A stretch of DNA of 64,000 nucleotides from Amycolatopsis nalaikhensis (GCF_030264295.1 NZ_CP127173.1:3913501-3977500); one strand, 5' to 3'; shown: positions 1 to 8,454, counted from the first letter of the stretch. The notes: generated by a model not told the origin, from the letters alone. A program made the numbers and translations.

Positions 1-2
1 GT

Positions 3-962
3 GGCAGCGGTGGGACCGTCGACGACGTCGCGCTCGCCCGCAACGTCGCCTGGGCGGCCGACCGTTACGCGGAGTTTCCCCCCGAGGTCGCCCGCGTCTT
101 GCGGGCCTCGCTGCCGCGGGACCGCGAGGCAGGCGTCGAAACCCTGGTCGGGCTGATCAAGGAGGAAAGAGCGTCCGCCCAGGCCGCGCGCGAGGCATTG
201 ACGATCCTTTCCGACGATGACAGCCGTATGGTGGCGAACAGCGCAACAGCGGCGTTGGCCGCTTTTCACAGCGTATCGGGTGTGTCGGTTCAGCAGCGTG
301 GATCTATGCCGGACGAAATTCAAGTGCTGAACAAGATGGCGTGCGGGCGGCCGCTGAACTATCTCGACAGTGCGCTGGGGGCGCCGCTGCTGGAGGGGCT
401 GCTCCGGGACGACCTGCCCGAGCGGATGTATCGCGTGTATCGCACCGAAGACATGATCGTCATCGTCACAGCGGCCGGCACGCACAAGCCGGTTGATGCC
501 TTCTCGATCACGATGCGGCACTCGAAGTTTCCCGTCAGGACGGGCCCACTTACGGCGGACCTGCTGGATGTCGACCTGGCACAGGCGACCTTCGGGAGCG
601 TCGACGAAACTCCAGAAGGGGTGCGTCTCATCATCGGGGCCAATCGCATCGGCTACACCGAGTCGTTCTACTTCGGCAACCCCGGCCACTACCAGACGTT
701 TCTGCTCTCGTACAACGACGCCGCGGCAGGCGACTTCCACTACGTTGAGGGACGCCACGAGTTCTCCTCGGGCTCGCTCGTGATCACGCCACGCGACGGT
801 GAACTCGCCGACGCGCCGCGAGGCTCCTGGTACCCCGAGTTCCGGTCCGGAACGCGGATCAACACCCTCACCGTCGTCAGCACGGCCGCGCCGGTGGTGG
901 CACTGCTGACCGGGCACTCCTTCGGGATCGACCGCAGCGAAGTCGATCACATTCCCGACTAA
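3..962 (+). CDS. Partial protein, 5' end outside window; resembles ETEC_3214-domain proteins
   Basis: The reading frame is open from base 3 to the stop at 960-962, so the true start lies upstream of the window and only the last ~319 residues are visible. An internal TTG at 99 is not a convincing start because coding character continues before it. The second half contains a segment reading ESFYFGNPGHYQTF, which I associate with the actinobacterial ETEC_3214 domain (function unknown). No transmembrane helix is evident in the visible part. A ribosome-site-like AGGAGG follows the stop at 981, so a downstream gene probably once existed. The family assignment is from memory of short motifs and is tentative; that it is a real truncated gene is much more certain. 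Confidence 0.6.
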   Translation, partial: GSGGTVDDVALARNVAWAADRYAEFPPEVARVLRASLPRDREAGVETLVGLIKEERASAQAAREALTILSDDDSRMVANSATAALAAFHSVSGVSVQQRGSMPDEIQVLNKMACGRPLNYLDSALGAPLLEGLLRDDLPERMYRVYRTEDMIVIVTAAGTHKPVDAFSITMRHSKFPVRTGPLTADLLDVDLAQATFGSVDETPEGVRLIIGANRIGYTESFYFGNPGHYQTFLLSYNDAAAGDFHYVEGRHEFSSGSLVITPRDGELADAPRGSWYPEFRSGTRINTLTVVSTAAPVVALLTGHSFGIDRSEVDHIPD

Positions 963-1839
963 GGTCAACGAGCCAGCCCTAGGAGGTGCATCGATGTCCG
1001 GCACTCACTGGGCGCAATCGAGTTCGGCGACGCCCCGACCAGCCGGAAGCGGAGTGTCGGCATCCGCGTGAACGGCTGTGTCCGCTTGGGTCAGCTCGTC
1101 GGCCAGTGCCATTCCGGCTCCAGTCCTGGGCAAGATGACCTACTCGGAGCACAGGACTTCCAATGGCACGCCGGTCGCGCGGCGCCCATCCGTTAGAAGA
1201 CCTCGGCGAGCATCACGCGAACCGAGGCCTACTTCGTCCCCGACTTCCACGCCCAACGAGCCGAATGGGATCGTGCTCTTCGGCATCGCGTTACGTGCCG
1301 GATCGGCGTCTCTGGCTGCATCGGCGCGGTTATGCGTCCCGTCGTCCGACACCGCGTGGGGCGGGGCTCGCCGGGCGACTGGATCATGAATCGCCAAACC
1401 CGGGACCGTCCGCTCGGCGGGGTTTCGTGTCCGGTGGACGCTGCGGCGCACAGCATCCACCGGTTCCCTGATACTCCGGCGACGTCAGCTGCGGAAACTC
1501 AGGGCTGTCGAGAGCTACCTTGCAGGGTCTCGGCGCCTAGCAAGAAACGCCCCGCCCGGAGTGTGGTGTGCACCGGCCACCCTCGGGCACCTACTCAAGA
1601 GAACGTCATGTTGCGGCTCGCGCCGAGCATTAAGCCCGCCCCGATTGTCCGTGACTTCTGCGGAGGATTTCCTCGTGACCTGTCGGGCGAGCGAGACGTG
1701 TCGATGTCGCCGCGGTCGCCGGCCCAGTTGACGAGTTGATGTTTCTGGCGGATGCTGAAGTTAGTGGTGTCGATGTCAGGCGGTCACCTGGGCCGTCGTC
1801 ACCAGCCTCCCCCTTGGCATGAAGCACCGGAGGTTTGTG
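963..1839. other. Region without a convincing gene; probably decayed DNA
   Basis: No frame here combines length, start and ribosome site. A good AGGAGG at 981-986 precedes an ATG at 994, but that frame stops after 25 codons (994-1071), which looks like the head of a truncated gene. Further on (about 1220-1330) short stretches look protein-like in one frame and then break. I read this as remnants of coding sequence rather than a regulatory region. The stretch also contains the 3' end (1630 onward) of the leftward replication reading frame, whose last part is itself doubtful. Confidence 0.4.
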
Positions 1840-3525
1840 ATGTCCGAATCCACTGCGAGCGCGCCGCGTTTCCTGACTGTTGGCCAGACGGCAACGCTGC
1901 TGGGCGTTTCTGCCATGACCATCTACCGCGCTATCGATGAAGGGGCTTTCCCGGCGATTCGAACGCGAGGTCGTATCTCGATACCCGCTAAGGCAATCGA
2001 CGCGATGGAAGAAGTTGCAGTCTCGGAGATGAGGGCGGTCGATGCCAGTGAGTTCACACTGTCGGTGATGAGCGGCGTCGATGCTGCCGGCAAGTGAAGG
2101 CTCTTCTTTGAGGCGCTGGCAGCCGATTCTAGCGGCCGTAGCCCTCAGGTTGCGGTTAAGCGCGAATTGGTTCCTGTCGCGCTGATGCTGGGTTCGCAGC
2201 CTGAGGGCGTCAGCCTGTCCGTGGGTGGGGGTGTACAGAGTGGGGGAAGTTAATTCTCTGTCATGAGCGACAGCTGCGTCTTCGCTCATGACGAACGCGT
2301 CACAATCCGTTTCTCCTCCGGTGTAGTGGTGTACCCGGTTAAGGATTCCCAATTTGAGTGCGGCGTCTCGTGCTCGGCGGACGGTCTTCGGGTCGAGACC
2401 GGCGCGCTCGGCCCAGTGGCGAATCGAGATGGAGCCACGTGTCGCGAGGACGGCGTGCGCGAACGCATCGAGAACTGCGCGCAAGCTACTGATCCGTACG
2501 CCGGCAATCGTCCCGGTGCGCACCGCCGTGGTGGCTCCGCTCGCCAGCTGCCTGTTCACCGCCGCTTGCAGCACGGCGCGGACGTGTCGTAATTGACGTG
2601 GTGACGGTTCGTTCTGGTGGTCGCCGGTCTGCGGTGATCCGAGGCGTCGTCGTCGCGGCCTGCTTTCGGCGGCCTCGCGGACTGCGGGTAGCCAGCGGTT
2701 GTGGTGCCAGGCGTCCCTTCCGAGGTAGGCGGCTTGCGTCGGGGACGCCTGGCGGAAAAGATCCCATGCCTGCTGCCCGGTGAGGCCCTGTTCGGCGGCG
2801 GCGATGGTGGTGGCAGGTGCCCAGAACCAGCGTCGCCAGGCTTGCCGCCCGATCTCGCGCGCCTTGGTGCCGGCGAGGTCGGCGAAGGCCCACGCGTGTC
2901 CGGTGGTGTGGCCGGCGCGGGCCAGAGCGAGCGCGTGTCCGTACTCGCCCTCGGACCTGCTGTCCCTTGAGGCGCTGCGTCGACGCGCGGGTCGTGGAGT
3001 CCGCGGGGCTCTGGACGTGACGAGTTCCGGTACGTCGCTCGTCGTCAACGTGCAGCTCAGGATCGGGCTGGGCAGCTCGAGTCGATGCGGCGAGGAGGTG
3101 AGTCGCAGGGTTGAGCGGACGGTGGCGGAAACGTCTTGCCGGGTGGCGACCGCGCGGACGACGGACTGCAGTTCCTCGCGCAGGTCTGGCGGCGTTTTGA
3201 TGACGAGGTGCGTGTGCCCGGGGCGGCCGGAGGCGCGGCGAAGCGTGGGCAAGCCGTAGCGGTCGGCCCAGAGGAGCACTTGTTCAGCGACAACTTCGCC
3301 CGCGTCGGCATCGACGCCGGTGTCTCCGGGGTCGATGTCGATGGCGAGGAGGGGCTGGCGCAGCGTGCCGACGATGGCTCGGGCCGCGCCGTCGGTGTTG
3401 AGGATGCCGGCGGCGTCGTCGAGCGCGTGGGTAATCGTGTGCGCGTGGTTGTTGGCGTCGATGACGATGAACGGCGCGCCGAAGAGTGCCTGGTCGAGGC
3501 GCGACGGCAGGTAGTTGTCTGGCAT
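1630..3525 (-). CDS. Replication initiator: primase-like N-terminus plus winged HTH; 3' tail doubtful
   Basis: The ATG at 3525 has GAGGA about 9 bases upstream. Residues ~45-110 carry an AIDIDPGD metal-site-like motif followed by a GRPGHTHLVI strand, as in archaeo-eukaryotic primase-type plasmid initiators. Residues ~290-410 form a helical or HTH region ending near KTVRRARDAALKLGIL. It should bind an origin and prime or initiate plasmid replication. Sequence character is good up to about base 2230. The remaining ~200 codons run through the 2141-2208 inverted repeat and antisense to the excisionase-like gene, with no domain signal, so the original stop was probably lost by an indel. It is the last gene of a leftward run from 6569 that includes the KAS III-like and cupin genes. 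Initiator identity is likely but not certain. Confidence 0.6.
   Translation of the reverse strand: MPDNYLPSRLDQALFGAPFIVIDANNHAHTITHALDDAAGILNTDGAARAIVGTLRQPLLAIDIDPGDTGVDADAGEVVAEQVLLWADRYGLPTLRRASGRPGHTHLVIKTPPDLREELQSVVRAVATRQDVSATVRSTLRLTSSPHRLELPSPILSCTLTTSDVPELVTSRAPRTPRPARRRSASRDSRSEGEYGHALALARAGHTTGHAWAFADLAGTKAREIGRQAWRRWFWAPATTIAAAEQGLTGQQAWDLFRQASPTQAAYLGRDAWHHNRWLPAVREAAESRPRRRRLGSPQTGDHQNEPSPRQLRHVRAVLQAAVNRQLASGATTAVRTGTIAGVRISSLRAVLDAFAHAVLATRGSISIRHWAERAGLDPKTVRRARDAALKLGILNRVHHYTGGETDCDAFVMSEDAAVAHDRELTSPTLYTPTHGQADALRLRTQHQRDRNQFALNRNLRATAARIGCQRLKEEPSLAGSIDAAHHRQCELTGIDRPHLRDCNFFHRVDCLSGYRDTTSRSNRRESPFIDSAVDGHGRNAQQRCRLANSQETRRARSGFGHHKPPVLHAKGEAGDDGPGDRLTSTPLTSASARNINSSTGPATAATSTRLARPTGHEEILRRSHGQSGRA
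1840..2097 (+). CDS. Excisionase-like helix-turn-helix DNA-binding protein
   Basis: This 85-residue protein is essentially one MerR-type winged HTH domain. Residues 10-45 read as the typical FLTVGQTATLLGVSAMTIYR recognition region, followed by an acidic turn and an R-x-RISIPAKAI wing. Proteins of this kind act as recombination directionality factors (Xis) or small plasmid regulators. The ATG at 1840 is chosen over the upstream ATG at 1819 because GGAGG sits 6 bases before it. It lies head-on against the replication gene, and the 3' tail of that frame runs antisense through it. If the recombinase at 26259-27344 is the element integrase, this could be its excisionase, but they are 24 kb apart, so the link is inference. 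Confidence 0.75.
   Translation: MSESTASAPRFLTVGQTATLLGVSAMTIYRAIDEGAFPAIRTRGRISIPAKAIDAMEEVAVSEMRAVDASEFTLSVMSGVDAAGK
2141..2208. repeat. Nested inverted repeats beside the replication gene
   Basis: Outer arms 2141-2154 (GCCCTCAGGTTGCG) and 2195-2208 (CGCAGCCTGAGGGC) pair at 13 of 14 positions. Inside the 40-base loop, GCGCGA at 2160-2165 pairs perfectly with TCGCGC at 2177-2182. The structure lies between the recognisable end of the replication initiator and the excisionase-like gene. Candidates are a replication origin, an operator for either gene, or a terminator shared by two convergent genes. Confidence 0.55.
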
Positions 3526-3566
3526 GGGAAGTCCTCGGGAGCTTGGCGAGACGGGCCAGGCGCTGG

Positions 3567-4665
3567 TCAACCCTCCGCGTCGGCCGGCGCCCGCCAAGGC
3601 CAGCGCAAGGGCGGGGCGAGAACACCCAGGCTTAGCGGCACCGCGTCGATGTGAAGGATCGCGGCGGTCCAGGTCATGCCAATACCGATGCCGAGCAACG
3701 CGACGTGCTCTCCGGGGACCACCGCGCCACGCGTGAGTAGGTGGGCGAGGCCGACGATCTGGTCGTTGGGTCCGATGTGGCCCCATTGGTCGCCGGCGTG
3801 GCAGAGGGTGAGGTCGTCGGTGATGCCGAGCGGTTGGAGGCAGTGGCTGTCGAGCAGGTGTCGTCCGTAGTGCGGCAGGAGCACCCAGCGCAGCTGGTGG
3901 AGGTCGAAGCTCGGCGTCGTTGAGCGCTTCGTCGATGACGGCGCGGATGCCGTCGTGGTTGCGGCGGGTGACCGAGGCGGCGCCGACGAGGTCGGTGTAC
4001 TGGCGTTTGCGTTCGCGGATCCGCTCGATGCCGAGCTCGGTGGTGCCAGCGGGGGCGAAGCGGTGGTTGCCGCGGTGGAGTTGTTCGAGGGTGGGGTCGG
4101 TGTAGGAGCTGGTGGCGAGGATGCGGGCGAGGCCGGGGTGGCGGCCGAGGATGAGGGCGGAGCCGCCGTCGCCGTAGGCGATGCCGTGGTCGGCGGTGAG
4201 GTGGTCGAAGGCGGGTGGGCCGAAGGTTTCGCCGCCGGTGAGCAGGACGGTGTCGAGGTCGGGGCTGCCGGCGAGGACGCGGGCGGAGATGTCGATGCCG
4301 CCGACGAGGCTGTTGCTCATGGCGTTGAGCTCGCTGGCGATCCCGCGGCCGGCGGCCAAGCCGAGGCGGGAGCGGACGTAGGCGGCGCGGGACCAGAAGT
4401 CGATGCCGCGGCTGCCGCGCCAGATCGCGGCGTGGAAGTGCAGGTCGGGCACCGGGAGTGGACCGGTGGTGGTCATGGACATGCTGGCGAGGGCGTTGCG
4501 TCCGGCGCGGACAGCCAGATCCATGCCGGTGCTGTCGCGCGCGATCGACACGGCGCGCTGGCTGGTGGCGCCGCACAAGGTTTGGGCTGACTCGAGGTCG
4601 CCGACGGCGACGATCTCGCCGAGTGCGGCGCCGATGCCGCGCAGGTGGAGGTTCTTCCAGCGCAT
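3567..4665 (-). pseudogene. Beta-ketoacyl-ACP synthase III-like protein, frameshifted
   Basis: Two adjacent frames together give a ~365-residue thiolase-fold protein of normal KAS III length. The first runs from ATG 4665 (MRWKNLHLRGIG) to about 3910, with GGETFGP and YGDGGSALILG segments. The second carries the C-terminal LPHYGRHLLD (His) and GHIGPNDQIVGLAHLL (Asn) motifs down to 3567. The join is at about 3905-3918, where one insertion or a two-base loss shifts frame. The position where the family carries its catalytic Cys reads NAMSNSL, so Ser replaces Cys. This resembles KAS III-like acyltransferases rather than fatty-acid FabH. It starts 3 bases after the stop of the 62-residue gene, so they are coupled. 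Either a recent pseudogene or a sequencing error; I cannot tell which. Confidence 0.7.
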
Positions 4666-4667
4666 CG

Positions 4668-4856
4668 TCAGCACCGCCCTACATGGCTCGGGCGTGCGGG
4701 AATGTCGGCGACGATGGCCTCGACCGAGTTGTAGTAGGCCCACAGCTGACGGGTCGTGATGCCGGCGCAGGCGGCGATTTCGTCGAGCGTGAGCGGCCCG
4801 CCGGGCGCCGGGTGGTCGAGTAGGTCGCGGGCGGTGTCGTTGATCCAGATTTGCAT
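4668..4856 (-). CDS. Small 62-residue helix-turn-helix protein, TetR-N-terminus-like
   Basis: The ATG at 4856 is preceded by AGGAAG at 7 bases, a good site. Residues ~22-52 (LTLDEIAACAGITTRQLWAYY) read like the DNA-binding half of a TetR-type regulator, but there is no ligand-binding domain: the protein ends at residue 62. Its stop is separated by only 2 bases from the ATG of the KAS III-like gene, implying translational coupling. It may be a truncated regulator or a genuine mini-repressor of the operon. No function is proven. Confidence 0.6.
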   Translation of the reverse strand: MQIWINDTARDLLDHPAPGGPLTLDEIAACAGITTRQLWAYYNSVEAIVADIPARPSHVGRC

Positions 4857-4965
4857 GATGTCTTCCTGATCGAGCCGGCTGGTGTGGCACGCCAGGTGAC
4901 GGGGAGGCGCCGAACAGGCATGGTCGGCGAGTGGCGTGGTGCTGAACGAAAGGTGCGAGAGGAAT

Positions 4966-5439
4966 TCAGGTTCGGCGGGCGCGGCCGCTGCGCCGGGTCA
5001 ACAGCGCCTTGTGGTGGGCGCGGCGCAAGTCGGGGATCTGGTCGCGGACAGCGTGGTCGAGCTCGGGCATGCGGTGGACGTCGGTGTCGAAGCCGGGGTC
5101 GGTGCGGAAGACCAGCGCGAGGACGGAGGCGTTGTTGCTGAGGTTGACCACCGCATACGGCAAGGTCGCGGGGATGTAGATCATGTCACCGGCCTGGGGG
5201 TGGAAGGGCTGCATGGCGTTGCCGGAGAGGACGGCGACGTGGCCGCTGATGATCGCGATCGCCGTTTCGGTGGTGTCGTGACGTTGCGGCGCGAGGGTGG
5301 TGGCGCCGGGCAGGTGCATCCGGCCACCTGACAGCGCGCGGGTGGGTACGATCCCGGTACGCAGGATCGGAGTGAGCGTCTCGCCTTCGTCCGCCAGCTG
5401 GCCGGCTGCGGACGGTATCGGCGTGGTCGTGGAGTCCAT
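4966..5439 (-). CDS. Cupin-domain protein
   Basis: This 157-residue protein starts at ATG 5439 with GAGAGGAA upstream. It has the small beta-barrel pattern of a cupin: LPGATTLAPQRHDTTETAIAI (first motif) and a QAGDMIYIPATLPYAVVNL stretch (second motif). The C-terminal ~40 residues are basic and helical. Metal ligands of canonical cupins are only partly kept (one His in motif 1, none obvious in motif 2), so it may bind ligand rather than catalyse. It follows the MetE-like gene by 23 bases and precedes the small HTH gene, in one leftward operon. A role in processing or sensing a small molecule made by its neighbours is inference. Confidence 0.75.
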   Translation of the reverse strand: MDSTTTPIPSAAGQLADEGETLTPILRTGIVPTRALSGGRMHLPGATTLAPQRHDTTETAIAIISGHVAVLSGNAMQPFHPQAGDMIYIPATLPYAVVNLSNNASVLALVFRTDPGFDTDVHRMPELDHAVRDQIPDLRRAHHKALLTRRSGRARRT

Positions 5440-5462
5440 CTCGGCAGTTCCTCTCCGTGGGT

Positions 5463-6569
5463 TCAGCGGGCCGGGGTGTCGGTGGTGTGGTGCGCGAGTT
5501 CGCAAGCCAGCGCGGCGTTGGCGACGGCGTCCGGGACCAGGCGGCGGCCGTGGCCGCAGGCAGCGGCGACCGCGAGCACGGGCCGGTCCAGCTCGGTCTC
5601 CACCAGTCCGAGCGCGGTGCGGGAGTCTTTGGGGTGGGTTTCGTCGACGAGGCCGGCGATGACGTTGATGTCGCGGCGCAGGTGCCGCAGCGCTCGGTAG
5701 AACCGCGGGTCCGTCGGGGGTGCGTCGGTGCCGGTGCACATCGGGATGTGCGCGGCGGGCATCGGGATCCGCAGCCGTCGCAGCTGTTGGTGCAGGGCGT
5801 TGAGGAACTGCACCGCGGGCACGAGGTCGGTGAGCTCGAACAGGGGCTGGTGGCCGAGGTCGCCGTGGCAGAGGTGGATCCGCCACGTCGCCTCGCGGGG
5901 GCCGTCGGCGAAGACGCGGGCGACTTGCTTGGCCAGCACACGCACTGCCGCCGGCCAGAGTGGCCGCGGGGTACGGTCCAGCGTCGCGAGCACCGCGGGG
6001 GTCTCAAGCTGGTAGACGACCTGGTTGCCATGCTGGCGGTGGATGGTGTGGACGTCATCGAGCACGGCCTGGCGAAACACCGGCAGGTGCGTGACTGCGG
6101 CGGTCGGGCTGCCGAAGGTGAACAGCGCCAGGTCGTACGGGTTCGGCACCGACACCTGATGCGGCGGGAAGTCGCGGTCGTCGTGCAGCTGGGCGCGGGC
6201 GGCCATGACGGCGTCGGTGTGGGCGGCGCGGCCGAGGGACAGGTCCTCGGATTCCAGCCAGCGGTCGCGCTTGAGTCGATATGTCGGCATGTCGTCGTAG
6301 TCGGCGGAGGCACCGGTGCGGACGGGTTCGAGAGCATCGATGGTCGCGAGGCCGTCGAGCCAGTCGATGATCCACCGCGGGTCCGGATCGCACGGCAACC
6401 CGGTCAACGACGTGTCGGTGCTGTGGTCGAGGAACCACTGCATCGTGGCGCGGTGGTCGCCGGTCAGGACGGCGGGCAGCGAGCCGACGAAGTGCACGGC
6501 GCGGATGTCCTCGTCGGACGCGGTATCGAGGTAGTCGTGGCTGGCGTGGCTGAAGACGAGCGTGGACAT
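5463..6569 (-). CDS. UROD/MetE-like TIM-barrel protein
   Basis: 368 residues from ATG 6569, which has GGGAG 9 bases upstream; an upstream in-frame extension has only low-complexity sequence and is dropped. Features match the C-terminal barrel of cobalamin-independent methionine synthase and relatives: an early VHFVGSLP strand, a central RIHLCHGDLGH motif (His/Cys/Asp), a NAL helix, and a late VAAACGHGRR motif. Stand-alone proteins of this fold are often methyl- or acyl-transferring enzymes in small biosynthetic clusters. It heads the leftward run cupin - HTH - KAS III-like - initiator. The fold is well supported; the substrate is unknown. Confidence 0.7.
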   Translation of the reverse strand: MSTLVFSHASHDYLDTASDEDIRAVHFVGSLPAVLTGDHRATMQWFLDHSTDTSLTGLPCDPDPRWIIDWLDGLATIDALEPVRTGASADYDDMPTYRLKRDRWLESEDLSLGRAAHTDAVMAARAQLHDDRDFPPHQVSVPNPYDLALFTFGSPTAAVTHLPVFRQAVLDDVHTIHRQHGNQVVYQLETPAVLATLDRTPRPLWPAAVRVLAKQVARVFADGPREATWRIHLCHGDLGHQPLFELTDLVPAVQFLNALHQQLRRLRIPMPAAHIPMCTGTDAPPTDPRFYRALRHLRRDINVIAGLVDETHPKDSRTALGLVETELDRPVLAVAAACGHGRRLVPDAVANAALACELAHHTTDTPAR

Positions 6570-6658
6570 GGAAATCTCCCCTGATAGGTGAGTCGATGGG
6601 GTGTTGTGTGGGCGTGGGGAGGAGCGCCCGGCGGGGACGTGGAAACGGGAGGAGGGGT

Positions 6659-6704
6659 GCGCGGGCCCGCGTTGGAGGGATTGAGGTGGGGCGCGGGCCC
6701 GCGC
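6659..6704 (-). terminator. GC-rich hairpin after the anchor-P-like gene
   Basis: GCGCGGGCCCGCG at 6659-6671 and GCGCGGGCCCGCGC at 6691-6704 pair fully across a 19-base loop; each arm is also self-palindromic. It lies just after the stop of the leftward gene at 6718 and before the MetE-like start, as expected for a terminator isolating the two units. No T-tract follows, as is usual in actinomycetes. Confidence 0.6.
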
Positions 6705-6717
6705 GGCCTGGGGGTGA

Positions 6718-7467
6718 TCAGCCGGTGACGGCGACGTGGCCGGGCTTTGGTTGCGGCTTGGGCGCGGTCCGGTCACCCGGGTTGTCGCCCTGCTGGTGCC
6801 GGTCACCTGGCGTGCCTGGCCGGGACGTCCCGGGGGCGCCGGGCTTGTGCGTGGGGGCCGGGCGGGTGCCGGTGGGCGGGGTGCGGGTCGGCGGCGGGGT
6901 TCCGGCGCCGCAGCTGACCGTCGCCACGGTCACCGTGATCGCCGTGCCCGCGGCCGGCTTTGCCGAGGTCGGTCCGCCAGAGCCGCTGGTGCGGGTGGGA
7001 GCGGTGCCGGTGGAGACGGTGATGACGCCGGCGGTGCCGTGCCCGCCGGGTGAAACCTTGAGGTTGCCGCTGCCGCCCTTGGGCGCGCTGGTGGTGATCG
7101 CGCCGTTGCGGCAGGTCGCGGTAAACGGTCCGACCGTGGTCCCGCCGACCCGCACCGACGCGACGCGGGCTTCGGCGAATCCGGCGCCGGCCTGCAGGCT
7201 GATGCCGCTGGCCACGACTGCGCCGCTCGGGGTAGACACCGAGCCGCCGGCGGTCTTGGTCGCGCCGCTGCTGGACACGCTCGGCCGGGCGGAGAGGTGT
7301 TCGCCGCCGGAGACGGAGATCCCGGTCGCTGTCGACGTCGTCGCCGCGGCGGCGAGGGCGGGTGGTGCGGCGGTTGCCGGGGTGCAGCTGGAGACGAGGG
7401 TGGTGAAGGTGCCGATGAGCAGTGCGCCCGCTCCGGCGGCGATGAGGGCAGTACGAGTGGTATTCAT
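6718..7467 (-). CDS. Secreted protein, choice-of-anchor-P-like, proline-rich tail
   Basis: 249 residues from ATG 7467 with GGAGAG upstream. Residues 1-35 are a signal peptide; LVSSC could be a lipobox, so it may be a lipoprotein. The middle (~60-190) has Ser/Thr/Gly-rich beta repeats such as ARVASVRVGGTTVGPFTATC, typical of actinobacterial choice-of-anchor P surface proteins. Residues ~195-249 are Pro/Lys/Gly-rich, consistent with a wall-spanning tail. It sits 35 bases after the L,D-transpeptidase gene on the same strand, suggesting shared expression and a cell-surface role. Confidence 0.6.
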   Translation of the reverse strand: MNTTRTALIAAGAGALLIGTFTTLVSSCTPATAAPPALAAAATTSTATGISVSGGEHLSARPSVSSSGATKTAGGSVSTPSGAVVASGISLQAGAGFAEARVASVRVGGTTVGPFTATCRNGAITTSAPKGGSGNLKVSPGGHGTAGVITVSTGTAPTRTSGSGGPTSAKPAAGTAITVTVATVSCGAGTPPPTRTPPTGTRPAPTHKPGAPGTSRPGTPGDRHQQGDNPGDRTAPKPQPKPGHVAVTG

Positions 7468-7502
7468 GGCTGATCTCTCCAGAAAGTGTTGGCGCGATGG
7501 GA

Positions 7503-8372
7503 TTAGCGGATGAGGACCGGGGTGCCGATGGGCACCGGGTCGATGGGATTGGTTAAGGTGGCAAGGGCGTCGGCGGGGACGCGGATGCATCCGTCGCTGG
7601 ACGGCCGGCCGAACACGTCGGTGGTAGGCCAGCCGTGGATGCCGGTGGTGCCAGGCCCGCCGCCGTAGGTCGAGAAGGTCACCGAGTGGATTCCGAGCGG
7701 GAAAATCACCGGGCTGAACTTCTGCTTCGCGTCGATCATCGAGGCCAGGACGAACGTCCGCCCTGCCGGGGTCGGTGCCGCCGCGGTGCCGACGCCGACG
7801 CTCCAGGTGCCGATCTGCTGGTGGTCGCGGTAGAGCGTGAGCCGGAACGTCGCCCGATCGATCACGATCCGGTCGGTCGTCGACCGGACCGTCAGCGTGT
7901 TGTCCTGTGTGGACAGCCAGCCGGTGGAGCCGTTGGGGCGCGAGGGCAGCAGCACCTGCACCCAGCCCGGTTCCTTGGCGATGACCGGCACCCATGTGTC
8001 GGATCCCAGCTGTGTGGTCGGCAGGACGGCGATGGCTGCGCCGCCGGGCTGGTCATACACCGGCACCGGGGTGGTCGGGTGCACGAGCTGCCCGTCCGGG
8101 ACCTCGTCGGCAGTCGCGTCGTGCGGAGCGGCCGGGATGGTGCTGAAGGTGCTGGCCTCGGGCAGCCCCGCGAGACTCGGGATCGCTCGGGCGGCCACCA
8201 TCGGGGCGTGCAGTTCGACTCCCAGCTCGACCGGCTCGGCGCCGCGAGCGCGGTCGGGCGCGGGCTGCGATGGTGCGAGCAGTGCGCCTGCGGTGCCGAC
8301 CATCGCGATCCCGGTCATCCAGAGCGCGAGCACCCGCCACCTGTTCGGTGCCGGCTGTGGCGTCTCGGACAT
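7503..8372 (-). CDS. L,D-transpeptidase (YkuD family) with SH3-like region
   Basis: 289 residues. An N-terminal membrane anchor (~16-35) is followed by an SH3-like segment (~95-150) and a YkuD catalytic domain (~160-289). The active-site signature is clear: HGWPTTD followed by SSDGCIRVP, with Cys near residue 260 and the upstream His. Such enzymes form 3-3 peptidoglycan cross-links or attach proteins to the wall, outside the membrane. AAGGA precedes ATG 8372. It lies between the sedolisin and the anchor-P-like protein, so the three genes likely form an envelope-modifying set. Confidence 0.88.
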   Translation of the reverse strand: MSETPQPAPNRWRVLALWMTGIAMVGTAGALLAPSQPAPDRARGAEPVELGVELHAPMVAARAIPSLAGLPEASTFSTIPAAPHDATADEVPDGQLVHPTTPVPVYDQPGGAAIAVLPTTQLGSDTWVPVIAKEPGWVQVLLPSRPNGSTGWLSTQDNTLTVRSTTDRIVIDRATFRLTLYRDHQQIGTWSVGVGTAAAPTPAGRTFVLASMIDAKQKFSPVIFPLGIHSVTFSTYGGGPGTTGIHGWPTTDVFGRPSSDGCIRVPADALATLTNPIDPVPIGTPVLIR

Positions 8373-8402
8373 GAACAGTCCTTCCCAAGGGTCGGTGGAG
8401 GC

Positions 8403-8440
8403 CGCGGTGGGCCCGCCCGCGCTTGAGCGGGCTCACCGCG
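8403..8440 (-). terminator. Hairpin between sedolisin and L,D-transpeptidase genes
   Basis: CGCGGTGGGCCCGC (8403-8416) pairs with GCGGGCTCACCGCG (8427-8440) over 14 bp with one G-U pair and a 10-base loop, 15 bases after the sedolisin stop. It is a likely terminator for that gene and separates it from the transpeptidase. Confidence 0.65.
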
Positions 8441-8454
8441 AGAAGAGGTTGTGG

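Noticed and set aside
1078..1739. Several overlapping short frames in both directions
   Set aside because: None has a start signal or recognisable protein; Arg/Pro/Ala-rich translations are typical of GC-rich non-coding frames.
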